A stretch of DNA of 64,000 nt from Laspinema palackyanum D2c (GTDB lineage Bacteria > Cyanobacteriota > Cyanobacteriia > Cyanobacteriales > Laspinemataceae), in NCBI RefSeq assembly GCF_025370875.1, contig NZ_JAMXFD010000013.1, forward strand, positions 115,896-179,895, given 5' to 3'. Below are positions 43,669 through 51,981 of the stretch, piece by piece. The notes under the pieces are model-generated. The model searched no databases and was not told the DNA's origin. It saw nothing but the letters and a program-made list of their open reading frames with translations. The translations under genes and the position numbers were made by a program. The number at the start of each line of letters is the position of its first letter. The stretch's first letter is position 1.

Positions 43669-43711
43669 AGCGATCGCCTTTTTAGTTGAAGGCGATCGCT
43701 AAATTTTTTTT
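43669..43711 (+). terminator. Rho-independent terminator of ilvH
   Basis: AGCGATCGCCTT (43669-43680) pairs exactly with AAGGCGATCGCT (43689-43700) and is followed by AAATTTTTTTT. Two HIP1 palindromes make the two arms. Confidence 0.9.
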
Positions 43712-43799
43712 CTGTAAATTAACTCAAAAAATCGGGTAACCCCTCAAGCTTCGACGGTGAATCATGCCGACTCCAGAAACGGTGACAACTGATTGCACC

Positions 43800-43907
43800 T
43801 TATGCTGCCTGTTGTTGTTCTTGCTTCACAACCAACCATTTCCCCGTTTGGGGGTCGCGATAGGTCATAAACGGATTCTGTCGGAGTGGTTTGGTTTGGG
43901 TTGCCAT
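43800..43907 (-). CDS. Microprotein copy A, 35 aa (MATQ...QQAA family)
   Basis: Reading the minus strand from ATG 43907 gives MATQTKPLRQNPFMTYRDPQ-TGKWLVVKQEQQQAA-stop (35 residues). A GGAGG ribosome site lies 9 bases upstream. Two more copies, at 51688-51792 and 53613-53717, keep the same residues at MATQ, K, LRQN, TYR, P, TG, W and QQAA, while differing at many third codon positions. That pattern shows selection on the protein. It has no signal peptide or membrane segment. Its function is unknown and I know of no named family. It is alone between ilvH and the TerB gene. Confidence 0.8.
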   Translation of the reverse strand: MATQTKPLRQNPFMTYRDPQTGKWLVVKQEQQQAA

Positions 43908-44041
43908 TGCAAAAACCTCCCTCAGTTGCTTCTATATTTAGCTTATTCTGGAAATAAGCCGAGGAAGGTGATAAAACCAAGGCCAAGATATGATTGCGAT
44001 CGCATCTGTCCGTTACTCCAGACACTGACAGTTGTTCCAAA
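43908..44041 (-). promoter_or_regulatory. Conserved leader of microprotein copy A
   Basis: Read leftwards: CTGTCAGTG...GCGATCGCAATC...TTATCACC...CTAAATATAGAAGCAAC, then the ribosome site. The same order of blocks precedes copies B and C. CTAAAT resembles a -10 element. Confidence 0.6.
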
Positions 44042-44154
44042 GTTAGTATTTATTCTAAAAAATGGTGAACTTGCGATCACAATCAGACATTTTCAGGATC
44101 CCGGATACTGACATTTATACCTAAGTTAGACTGGTCTCTAAACCCGGGTTGCTA

Positions 44155-44170
44155 TGTGATCGCCATCACA
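44155..44170. promoter_or_regulatory. Perfect CRP-like operator TGTGATCGCCATCACA
   Basis: The sequence matches the cyanobacterial SYCRP1/CRP consensus TGTGA-N6-TCACA at all ten positions. It is about 285 bases before the TerB-like gene (plus strand) and 114 bases upstream of the copy A leader. It could control either. Confidence 0.6.
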
Positions 44171-44453
44171 GTTGAATGTGTTGTTACAAATTATTAAAAA
44201 TCCCCCCACCCTAAAAATGTATGTTATAAAAGAATCAATAATTTACCCGATTCGACTGTCTCTAAAGATCATAACCAGCAAGTTCTAGCCAATCGGTAAA
44301 ACCCAATCATCTGTTCACAGGTATAAATCAATAATCATCTGTGAATAATATTCTCTAATCGAAAGGTTTACCTACCTCAAAAGCTAGAGCCATTGTATCC
44401 TCTGGGTTAACGCCTAAACATAACCACATCATTCGTCAGGAGCGAAATATAAA
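44171..44453. other. AT-rich leader of the TerB-like gene
   Basis: No gene seen. TTATAAAAGAATCAATAATTT near 44224 could hold a promoter. AGGAGCGAA is the ribosome site before ATG 44454. Confidence 0.4.
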
Positions 44454-44903
44454 ATGGGATTGTTTGATAAAATCCGTCAAACTAAAACTCAGGAAAGCCA
44501 AATTACGTTAGGTCCAGCCGAATCATTTGCCGCGATCACCTTAGTGGTGGTTGCTGCGGATGGTTATCTTGCTGATGCAGAAGTCCGATTATTAACCACC
44601 GTTTTGAGTCGGATGCAACTCTTTCGCAGCTATCCCGACGATGTGATGCGAAGAATGTTTGATAAACTCGGGAACTTGCTGCAACGACATGGGGCGCAAG
44701 CCTTAATCGATGCTGCCATTAAATCATTACCCCAGGATTTATACGATACAACCTTTGCGATCGCCACCGATCTAATTTTAGCAGATGGAGAAGTTACACA
44801 AGAAGAAGAAAACTTACTAACCAGCTTGTGTCAAGCCTTAGAAATTCCTGAAGCTACTGCTCAGGAAATTATCCATGTCATGATCATTAAAAATAAGGGA
44901 TAG
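44454..44903 (+). CDS. TerB-family (tellurite-resistance-like) protein
   Basis: 149 residues. The TerB helical fold is shown by the two acidic motifs: VVVAADGYLADAEVRLLTTVL (about residue 33) and ATDLILADGEVTQEEENLL (about residue 107), each an A-D-G-x-(L/V)-x-x-x-E metal-binding pattern. The N-terminal GLFDKIRQTKTQESQ is typical of cyanobacterial members. TerB-like proteins are linked to membrane stress and defence-type ter systems; here no other ter genes follow directly, so the role is open. Confidence 0.88.
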   Translation: MGLFDKIRQTKTQESQITLGPAESFAAITLVVVAADGYLADAEVRLLTTVLSRMQLFRSYPDDVMRRMFDKLGNLLQRHGAQALIDAAIKSLPQDLYDTTFAIATDLILADGEVTQEEENLLTSLCQALEIPEATAQEIIHVMIIKNKG

Positions 44904-45319
44904 AATATTTTGATATTTTATCTGAAATAACCGGATCGGGAAAAGAGTCAAAAGGCACTTAAAGAGTTCCAATACCCTGACTCAGACGCCAAGAAACCGG
45001 GTTTTTCGCCAACATCTACGAAACTCATCAAAGATTTTCGCAAAAACCCGGTTTCTGAACCCCGACCCACAAGTTCAGAAACCGTGCAAGCAGCTTGTTC
45101 GCTATTAGAAAAATGGAACAATAGCAAGCAAGATGCTCATACTCCGCTGCAATAAATCGGTAAATTTCCTGTTTCTAAATGCGTCCTCAGTACAATTAAG
45201 CAACTGGGTGCTTTAGAATTCGATTCTACGCTTAGTCTGTTCAAATTTTTATAATTATAATCAGGAATGCGTCCAAAAATCTATGACAATTCCCCCTCAA
45301 TTTTGTTATACTCAAACAA
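44904..45319. other. Intergenic between TerB gene and candidate RNA
   Basis: No gene seen. It holds a GGTTTCT hairpin unit (AAACCGGGTTTTTCGCC ... GCAAAAACCCGGTTTCTGAACC, about 44992-45058) and a damaged copy of the GTGGGAGCATCTTGC repeat near 45127. Confidence 0.5.
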
Positions 45320-45405
45320 GCTAACAGGCGGGACTTTGGTGCGACTTCCGGAAATAACCTGTAAAGTTAGACTCTACAAGTCGTCCCGTGACTCCCCTTG
45401 TTAGC
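45320..45405 (+). ncRNA. Candidate structured RNA before the TROVE/vWA gene
   Basis: Three nested complementary segments occur in the right order: GCTAACA (45320-45326) with TGTTAGC (45399-45405), CGGGA (45329-45333) with TCCCG (45384-45388), and CGACTT (45342-45347) with AAGTCG (45378-45383), around a 30-base loop. The molecule would be 86 bases, with bulges, 26 bases before the start of a Ro60-like gene. Bacterial Ro proteins bind Y RNAs encoded next to them and whose ends pair, so this is a candidate Y-like RNA or an mRNA leader structure. No promoter was tested. Confidence 0.35.
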
Positions 45406-45431
45406 ACCTTTTAAAACAGGACAGCTTTAAC

Positions 45432-46877
45432 GTGGACGCCCAATGGTCGCAACAGGTTTCCCAAATTGAACGGCAAGATTTAGTCATGTTTATTAATGCC
45501 TGTCTCTCTTGTACGGGACAGCGCGAATTTTATAGTGATAACTATGGTAAAGGTGTTTCTATTGATTTTTTGCATGACTATATCTTAGGCAATTATCGGT
45601 TATTATATGCCCGCACCTTAGCCGCAGGTATCAATCATTTTAATCGCGCCCAAATCATTTTAAAACTGTTGGCGACGGGACGGAATACCCTACCGCAACA
45701 TCGCCAGGAGGAAGGGGCGTTAATTGCGGCAGCCTTAAATCAATTGCCCCCCCAACGAGCGTGGAAAGTCTTAGCGGAAATTCGTCGCCGGGGAATCAAT
45801 AACCGGCGCAGTCGAGCCATTGTGAGAGATTATCTGCGATCGCGCCGGGACCTGAGTTTTCAAGCGGTGAAATATCGCTCAAAATTACGGGCTGTTGCCA
45901 TTCATAATCATCTCAAATTAGAGACAGAACTGGCCGCATTTTTATTTGAACCGACGAAAATCAAAGCCTATCAAACCGAGATTTTTGAGTATTTTCGCAA
46001 AGCAAAGTACGATCGCGAGGCGATTTATGCCTTACCTTTAACCATTGCCGAAGGATTTGCGGCTCAACATGGCATCAAACGTGAGATTTTTCTTGATCGC
46101 ATTCAGGAACAAATGACTCCTGGGGAAAAATTACGCTTACAAAAAGCAGCAAATCGGGAGAAACAGGAAATTTCTCTCGATTTAGGACAAATGCCCTTGA
46201 CAAAGTTGGCTCTGTATGTGCTATCGTTATCCCGAGCCGAACGAGGCGATCGCATGACCCTCCTGGATACCGCCCTCGACACTGCCGCCCGTAAGACGTT
46301 ACAACGCTCTCCCATGCACCTGGGACGAGTCGCCACAGTCCTCGATTGTAGTTATTCCACCTCCGGTTCCTCGGAAAAACGGCGGCGTCCCCTGGGCATT
46401 GCCTTAGCTGCCCATTATCTCCTCAAAGCTGCCGCCCAAGAGTATCGGGCATTTTGGACTGTTCCCCAAACCGAGGCACTGTTGGTGACCCCCAGAGGAC
46501 AAACCGACTTAGCGACGCCGGTATTGGATGCCTTGGAATGGGGGGCGGATTTAATCGTGATTATCTCCGATGGGTGGGAAAATGACCCGCCCAAAGGTGC
46601 GGCACAAGTGCTGGAAGTCTATCGCCAGAAATTTGACCCCACTCGTAAGACAGTGATTGTTCATGGGAATCCGGTATTTGATACAGATAACTTTCTCTTA
46701 CGTGCTCTCACTCCGGAAATTCCCACGGTGGGATTGCGGGATGCAGAGGATTTGCCGACCCTGCTAGGATTTGCCCGATTTGCCGAGGGAAGTGCGGGAT
46801 TATCTGAGTTAGAAGCATATCTCGCCGCCAGAGTGAGGGAACTGTTAGGAGAGTCGGATCAGGAGACAGGGAGATGA
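45432..46877 (+). CDS. TROVE-like protein with C-terminal von Willebrand A domain
   Basis: 481 residues from GTG 45432. Residues 1-270 are helical and resemble TROVE/Ro60 HEAT-like repeats (VMFINACLSCTGQREFY, LLYARTLAAGINHFNRAQI, AEIRRRGINNRRSRAIVRDYL) with many basic residues. Residues 295-465 are a vWA domain with MIDAS residues in VATVLDCSYSTSGSS (D-x-S-x-S), TDLATPV (T) and IIISDGWEND-like VIISDGW (D). Ro proteins bind misfolded and Y RNAs. The stop overlaps the next gene by 4 bases (ATGA). The Ro relationship is a reading of the fold, not a search result. Confidence 0.65.
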   Translation: MDAQWSQQVSQIERQDLVMFINACLSCTGQREFYSDNYGKGVSIDFLHDYILGNYRLLYARTLAAGINHFNRAQIILKLLATGRNTLPQHRQEEGALIAAALNQLPPQRAWKVLAEIRRRGINNRRSRAIVRDYLRSRRDLSFQAVKYRSKLRAVAIHNHLKLETELAAFLFEPTKIKAYQTEIFEYFRKAKYDREAIYALPLTIAEGFAAQHGIKREIFLDRIQEQMTPGEKLRLQKAANREKQEISLDLGQMPLTKLALYVLSLSRAERGDRMTLLDTALDTAARKTLQRSPMHLGRVATVLDCSYSTSGSSEKRRRPLGIALAAHYLLKAAAQEYRAFWTVPQTEALLVTPRGQTDLATPVLDALEWGADLIVIISDGWENDPPKGAAQVLEVYRQKFDPTRKTVIVHGNPVFDTDNFLLRALTPEIPTVGLRDAEDLPTLLGFARFAEGSAGLSELEAYLAARVRELLGESDQETGR

Positions 46878-48058
46878 GTCGCAAACAGCCATTATTGGAA
46901 AAATTATCCCTCCGGGGAATAGAAATTGCTCCCTCCCAGGTTTACGGAGGGATTCGCCTCGTGCCTTTGTTGCGATCGCATCCGCGCCAGGATTTACGCC
47001 TGCAACGCCGCCAGTATCAAGAAGAGTTGGGAATCGTCGCCGTTGAAGGTGAGATGAATCATCCAGAGATGGCCTATTTTTCCTACATTCCCCACGGATT
47101 GGTGCTCTCCTGGGGGGAAAGTGCGACAGAAGCGGCATTCGGGACCCAGTTGCAGGGACGGGATGGGAAAGTGTTGGACTATGGATGTGCGAAAGTGCGA
47201 CTGATGCACCGGATGGCAAAGCGGGAAAGTCGGAATTCCCTGCGATTCTTGCCCTTGCATTTAGCAATGGAGGGATTTTTGGGGATGTTCTTTTCGGGAC
47301 CGGCGATCGCATGGCAGGAGTATTCTCACCAAGCGCTATCCCAGGGATTGGGGTCGCGGGGGGAACTGTTATACAGTGGCGGGGCAGTCGAGGGATTAGA
47401 AGACGCCCTCCGGGTGTTTGAAATCCACGAGAATCAAGTGGGGATGTTAGTCTTTGTCGCCGATGCCCTGGCATCCGCCTTTATCGTTCCCAATCCCCAG
47501 GATTATCGCGCCTTACACCGAACCTTACTGGAAGATTTTTATGGGGAATTGATTTATCAATATGGGTTACTTTATGATACACCCTTTCCAATGGATGTTA
47601 CCCTGGAAGCAGATAAAATCCAGACCTTGCCAGAGTTAAGGAAAGCGGTAGCTGAGTTGCGATCGCAGTGGGGAAAGTTTCCTGGATTTATGGCGACCAA
47701 TTTATTACAACGGGAGTTAAACAGTCAGCGAGTCTACACCGCTGGACCCTTTGGCCTGCAACGATTTATCACCGAACTCGAACCCAAGGGAGAGAATCAT
47801 ATTGGAGAGGCGATTATTTCCGAAACCGGAGAAATTCAATATTTAAAAACCTATCGGTTATCTGCCGCCCAGACTCGGCGAGTGTATCTGTTAAGTCAGT
47901 TAGCGAAATATGACTGGAATTTAGAAATAACCGCCCGGGAATTAGGGCAAACTCGGGATGAATTAGCCCTGCGGTTAGATAAGGCAGGGTTTGGGTATTT
48001 GTTGAAGCAAAATGTACTAGAGGTAGCGCGGAAGAATCTGAAGAAAGGGAGGGGGTAG
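46874..48058 (+). CDS. ARPP-like protein with Fis-type C-terminus
   Basis: 394 residues, starting inside the stop of the vWA gene. Residues 10-35 (LSLRGIEIAPSQVYGGIRLV) resemble the N-terminus of the ARPP-1 domain family of conflict-associated proteins. The middle has no known catalytic motif. The C-terminal 60 residues (VYLLSQLAKYDWNLEITARE, LGQTRDELALRLDKAGFGYL) look like a Fis-type helix-turn-helix, as at the end of sigma-54 activators, so the protein may bind DNA. The vWA-ARPP coupling suggests a two-protein complex. Family assignment is tentative. Confidence 0.6.
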   Translation: MSRKQPLLEKLSLRGIEIAPSQVYGGIRLVPLLRSHPRQDLRLQRRQYQEELGIVAVEGEMNHPEMAYFSYIPHGLVLSWGESATEAAFGTQLQGRDGKVLDYGCAKVRLMHRMAKRESRNSLRFLPLHLAMEGFLGMFFSGPAIAWQEYSHQALSQGLGSRGELLYSGGAVEGLEDALRVFEIHENQVGMLVFVADALASAFIVPNPQDYRALHRTLLEDFYGELIYQYGLLYDTPFPMDVTLEADKIQTLPELRKAVAELRSQWGKFPGFMATNLLQRELNSQRVYTAGPFGLQRFITELEPKGENHIGEAIISETGEIQYLKTYRLSAAQTRRVYLLSQLAKYDWNLEITARELGQTRDELALRLDKAGFGYLLKQNVLEVARKNLKKGRG

Positions 48059-48118
48059 TGATGCTGAGACGGTGAGCGATGCGGCTACAGGAAGGGATTT
48101 ATACTTTGGCGATCGCTC

Positions 48119-51100
48119 CTATCTGCGGGTATTCCGCAACGCCTCTAATTTCTCGGCAGTAAAGGGATTTTTACCAGCCTTAAGTGCCTCTACCCATTGC
48201 TGTAGTTGTTGTTGGCGATCGTCATCATACACTCGAAATAAAACAGCCTGAAAATCTGCTAAAGCCCCAACTATATCCCTGGTCAATGCTCTAGCAAGTC
48301 CTCGACTTTGGTGATATTCAATACTATCAGGCGCTAGACTCACTGCTTTTTCACCTGCATCAAGGACATCAGTAGCATTGCCATATAAACAGCCATACCA
48401 GCACAGAACGTACCAAAAGTCAGCAGAAACTTGCAAATTTGGATCAAGCTGTTGAGCCTTCTGGTAAGCTGCAATTGCTTCTTTAACTTTACCTTCCCTC
48501 ACCCAACTGTAGCCCTCACTCAAGACAAACGCAGCCGAAAATTCGGCGTGTTCTGCTAATTCTGGCGATATACCCACTGCGTCAGCCAATCCGATCGCAT
48601 TTCCCCATATTGTTTTAGTATCCCAGACAATTTCTGTAAAGTTGGCACTGCTGAGTTTAGCACCGCTAAGTTTAGTACCGCTGAGGTCGGCACGGTAGAA
48701 GTTTGCACCGCTGAGTTTGGCATCACTGAGGTTGGTACCAATGAGTTTGGCATCGTTGAGGTTGGTACTGATGAGTTTGGCAGCGGTAAGGTCGGCATCC
48801 CTAAAGTTGGTACCGCACAGGTAGGCACCACTGAGGTTAGTACCACTGAGGTTGGCATCATTGAGGTTAGCATTACTGAGGCTAGTACCGATGAGTTTAG
48901 CACCACTGAGGTTAGCATTGCCCAGGTAAGCACCCCTGAGGTTGGCATTGCTGAGGTTGGCATTGCTAAGGTTGGCATTGCTGAGGTCGGCATTGCTGAG
49001 GTTGGCACTATAAAAGTTGACACCGCTGAGGTCGGCATTGCTGAGATCGGCACTATAAAAGTTGACACGGCTGAGGTTGACACCGCTGAGGTAGAATCCT
49101 AGTATTTTGGTAAAAACGGACACACCGAGACAATAACTGTAACCCATAATCTCAAGCAAGCGCTTTGATACAAACTGGTCTGTATTTGGTTTACCACAAG
49201 GATAGAAATAGAGTTTATCTTTCAGTTCCTCCTGAGTTTGTCCGTAACGGTGCAACTCTAGCAGGAGAATTATCACATTTAGTCCCGTATAAAGATCCAC
49301 CTGTCGCTGTCCCAATTGAGTCTCTTGCTCTCCCAACTGCTCCTTGAGCAGACGCATCTTAAATTGAGGCAAGGTTTCCGGTCGTGCATCAATAAACTCG
49401 CCCTCACACCAGCGCAGGTAAAACTCCTGCAATCGTTCAAACAAGCGAATTAGCTTTACCTCTGGGTGCTTCGCCCATAATCCAGGCAGATACTGCACAA
49501 TTTCTGGGGTTAACGGTCCATACCCGAGGAAATCGTAAATCTGCTTATCCATTGTGTCTGTATCTACGTCGTCTTCCTCTCCGCAACGTCGGGTTACGGT
49601 ACGAGTCCAATCGATACAGCTTTCGATGAGTCGTTCTGCAAATAAAAATTCCCCAAAAATCTTGTGAGTAAACTCTAGCGATCGGTCTTGGTCCCTGGAG
49701 GCCAGGTTGATGTAGAATACTACCAATAAATTATTCAGCGCTTTCTGTTTTTTTACCTCGGTTTCTTGTGTGATGTTCTCAAGTAACTCAGCTACGGGGT
49801 TATGACTCTCCTTGAGTCGGGCTTCCAACATAGCAACTTTGGCATATTCATTCCCCGACTGCACCACACATAACGCCGCCTCTAGCAGAAACTGTCGCGA
49901 ATCTTCCGGTTCCAGCCCAATTAAACGCAGGTTTTCATCCTGGCACTGTTTCTTGATGACCCAGTTTATGGCGTCATCATAGATGCGGATTTTTGCGGTA
50001 ATTTGGTCCGAGGTTCCAACAAACATCGCGGCATTAAGTGCCTGTTCCCGGTGCATTCGCACCAGGAGATACAGAAGTAACGGTTCTCGGGCGAGATTAT
50101 CATTAATTTCTGAGGGACAAGCCTGTAAAAACTGATGGAATTTATCTGCTTCTTGAGTGCCGAATTTATTCCCCCAGTTCTCTAACCAAGTGTGACGAAT
50201 TTCATCATCCATCGGCAAAACCGCCGCTCGTTCTAACTGTAGGTGTTGGGAAAGTTCGGGATCAATTCCTTGCAATGCCAGAGGACGCCCAGTGATTAAA
50301 AATCGATGGTAGCTACCCACTTGAAAGTTCTGGACTTGCCACAAAAAATCCTCAACTCGACTGCTGCTGATAGCTCTTGGGAGGAACAATTCATCCAACC
50401 CATCCAGCAAAAACAAAAATTGCCTATTTTTATCCGTTAGCCAACCAGAGTCACTGGTTATAAAATCTTCATTTTTCAGGTAATTGTTTAAACGCTGAGT
50501 CAGATCTCCGGCTAAAGCGCGCCACTCCCGTAACGGAATCAAAATCGGAGTAAAGCTGGTATGCCAGTTCTGCTGTACCCCGTTAGCAAACATCTGACAA
50601 AAAACGCTTTTCCCGGCTCCCGCTTCACCCTGGATAAACAATACTTTCTGATCTTTATTGGAGTCCTGGAGCATTTCTTTCACCCAGTCTTCCAGTTGCA
50701 TGGGGTCTTTGTCCTTAATCGGGTTACCGTCACTATCCAACAGTTGGACATTCAACGAGACATACAAATCCCGAAAGGTAATTTCAGTTTCATCAAAAAT
50801 TAATTGATCGGGATTAGGTTTAATCTCCTGGTCTAAATACTCCTCAATACTGAGGTATTTTTCCAGTTTTTCCGCACCTCCCATTTGATACCATTTCACC
50901 AAGCGGTCTACAGCCTCCCCTCCCGCTTCCACTAAGGCAGGAACCAGCAATTCCTGGGTCTGTCGCGCCACTTGTTCCGTGAGGGTTTTGGCTCGGTACT
51001 CGGCTAATCCCGCTTCCTGTAATCGCTGTGCTAAAACTTCATTAAATGCCTGGGCAAGTTTCGATTCAGGGAAACACAGAACGGCGACTCTGGCATCCCG

Positions 51101-51562
51101 TTCATCCAATTCTAGGTCACCCAATTTCTGAACTTTACTGGCGATGGATTGGGAAACGGGAGACTCACCGATTTGTTGCAGCAGTGCCTCATCTTGCTGG
51201 AGAATGTCCTGCAAACTTTGGAGATAGACTGCTTGACTAACCAAGGCAACCACTTGCACTAGATTCGGCTCTTTTTTTGTCGCTTTGGCGATGATTTTGA
51301 GCAGGGCGATGGGGATAGGTGCTAAAGGAATCGCGGCCCCAGCCAGTTCACCCAAGGGCGAATTCAGGGCATCTAGCAGTGAAGAGAGTGGGTCGAGGTA
51401 AGGTTTCAAGTTTTCCAGGTTGCTACCTTGTTCCTGAATCGCTTTTGCTAACTCAAAAACTGCCTTACCTGCTTCTGATCCGGTTTTCACATCTTCGAGA
51501 GTTTCGCCCCAGTTCAACTCTCGAATATCGGTCTTGAGAAATTTCCAGAGTTTTATCGCCAT
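48119..51562 (-). CDS. NACHT NTPase with pentapeptide repeats and TPRs
   Basis: 1147 residues. N-terminal 270: helical domain of unknown type (LWKFLKTDIRELNWGETLED). NACHT: Walker A IQGEAGAGKSVFCQMFA (about residue 320), Walker B FLFLLDGLDELFLP (about 390), followed by winged-helix/helical parts. Residues about 830-990 are pentapeptide repeats A(N/D)LS(N/G) (over 30 units), encoded by an imperfect 15-bp tandem repeat. The last 150 residues carry TPR-like repeats (EGKVKEAIAAYQKAQQLDPN). The layout is that of STAND/NLR-like sensors; bacterial NACHT proteins can defend against phage. No effector domain is recognised. Confidence 0.88.
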   Translation of the reverse strand: MAIKLWKFLKTDIRELNWGETLEDVKTGSEAGKAVFELAKAIQEQGSNLENLKPYLDPLSSLLDALNSPLGELAGAAIPLAPIPIALLKIIAKATKKEPNLVQVVALVSQAVYLQSLQDILQQDEALLQQIGESPVSQSIASKVQKLGDLELDERDARVAVLCFPESKLAQAFNEVLAQRLQEAGLAEYRAKTLTEQVARQTQELLVPALVEAGGEAVDRLVKWYQMGGAEKLEKYLSIEEYLDQEIKPNPDQLIFDETEITFRDLYVSLNVQLLDSDGNPIKDKDPMQLEDWVKEMLQDSNKDQKVLFIQGEAGAGKSVFCQMFANGVQQNWHTSFTPILIPLREWRALAGDLTQRLNNYLKNEDFITSDSGWLTDKNRQFLFLLDGLDELFLPRAISSSRVEDFLWQVQNFQVGSYHRFLITGRPLALQGIDPELSQHLQLERAAVLPMDDEIRHTWLENWGNKFGTQEADKFHQFLQACPSEINDNLAREPLLLYLLVRMHREQALNAAMFVGTSDQITAKIRIYDDAINWVIKKQCQDENLRLIGLEPEDSRQFLLEAALCVVQSGNEYAKVAMLEARLKESHNPVAELLENITQETEVKKQKALNNLLVVFYINLASRDQDRSLEFTHKIFGEFLFAERLIESCIDWTRTVTRRCGEEDDVDTDTMDKQIYDFLGYGPLTPEIVQYLPGLWAKHPEVKLIRLFERLQEFYLRWCEGEFIDARPETLPQFKMRLLKEQLGEQETQLGQRQVDLYTGLNVIILLLELHRYGQTQEELKDKLYFYPCGKPNTDQFVSKRLLEIMGYSYCLGVSVFTKILGFYLSGVNLSRVNFYSADLSNADLSGVNFYSANLSNADLSNANLSNANLSNANLRGAYLGNANLSGAKLIGTSLSNANLNDANLSGTNLSGAYLCGTNFRDADLTAAKLISTNLNDAKLIGTNLSDAKLSGANFYRADLSGTKLSGAKLSSANFTEIVWDTKTIWGNAIGLADAVGISPELAEHAEFSAAFVLSEGYSWVREGKVKEAIAAYQKAQQLDPNLQVSADFWYVLCWYGCLYGNATDVLDAGEKAVSLAPDSIEYHQSRGLARALTRDIVGALADFQAVLFRVYDDDRQQQLQQWVEALKAGKNPFTAEKLEALRNTRR

Positions 51563-51687
51563 TGATCGCCGCTTGGGTTACAGTACCACTTGCAATTATG
51601 GCACAGGTCTTGAGCAGGTCTCGCGATGGGGTTGAGGGAAAGTCAAAATTGTTATCTATAACACAGAATTAATAGAAGCAATCTCTC

Positions 51688-51792
51688 TTATGCTGCCTGC
51701 TGTTGTGACTTGATTACCACCCATTGTCCCGTGATGGGGTTGCGATAGGTAACGTAGGGATTTTGCCGCAGTTGTTTCGGTTGAGTTGCCAT
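51688..51792 (-). CDS. Microprotein copy B, 34 aa (MATQ...QQAA family)
   Basis: MATQPKQLRQNPYVTYRNPI-TGQWVVIKSQQQAA-stop on the minus strand from ATG 51792, with AGGAGG 8 bases before the start. It is homologous to copies A and C, with conserved LRQN, TYR, P, TG, W and QQAA. It lies 125 bases upstream of the NACHT gene on the same strand, so it could be its leader peptide or co-regulated partner; however copies A and C have other neighbours. Confidence 0.8.
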   Translation of the reverse strand: MATQPKQLRQNPYVTYRNPITGQWVVIKSQQQAA

Positions 51793-51928
51793 TTCTATAA
51801 CCTCCTGATTTCGTTTGTATTTATCCTATCGGTGGGATTTGGGGGAGGGGGTGATACTGATAAATGGCAGAGGCGATCGCGATCGCCTCCCCAGCGTTTC
51901 CCCATCACCGACAGTTGTCTCTAACTTA
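51793..51928 (-). promoter_or_regulatory. Conserved leader of microprotein copy B
   Basis: Read leftwards: ACTGTCGGTGATGGGG, AGGCGATCGCGATCGCCT palindrome, TATCACCCCC, then GGATAAATACAAACG and the ribosome site. GGTGAT and ATCACC are complementary and enclose the HIP1 palindrome, giving a two-level stem. The blocks match copies A and C in order and spacing. Confidence 0.65.
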
Positions 51929-51981
51929 GAACATCGCCGGACAATTTGTGATAGAATTAAATCAGTAAAATTGTCTGAAAA

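Noticed and set aside
48556..49083. 175-codon frame in the other frame of the pentapeptide repeats
   Set aside because: Shadow of the 15-bp repeat in the NACHT gene; the repetitive Met/Ser/Ala sequence is an artefact of the repeat.
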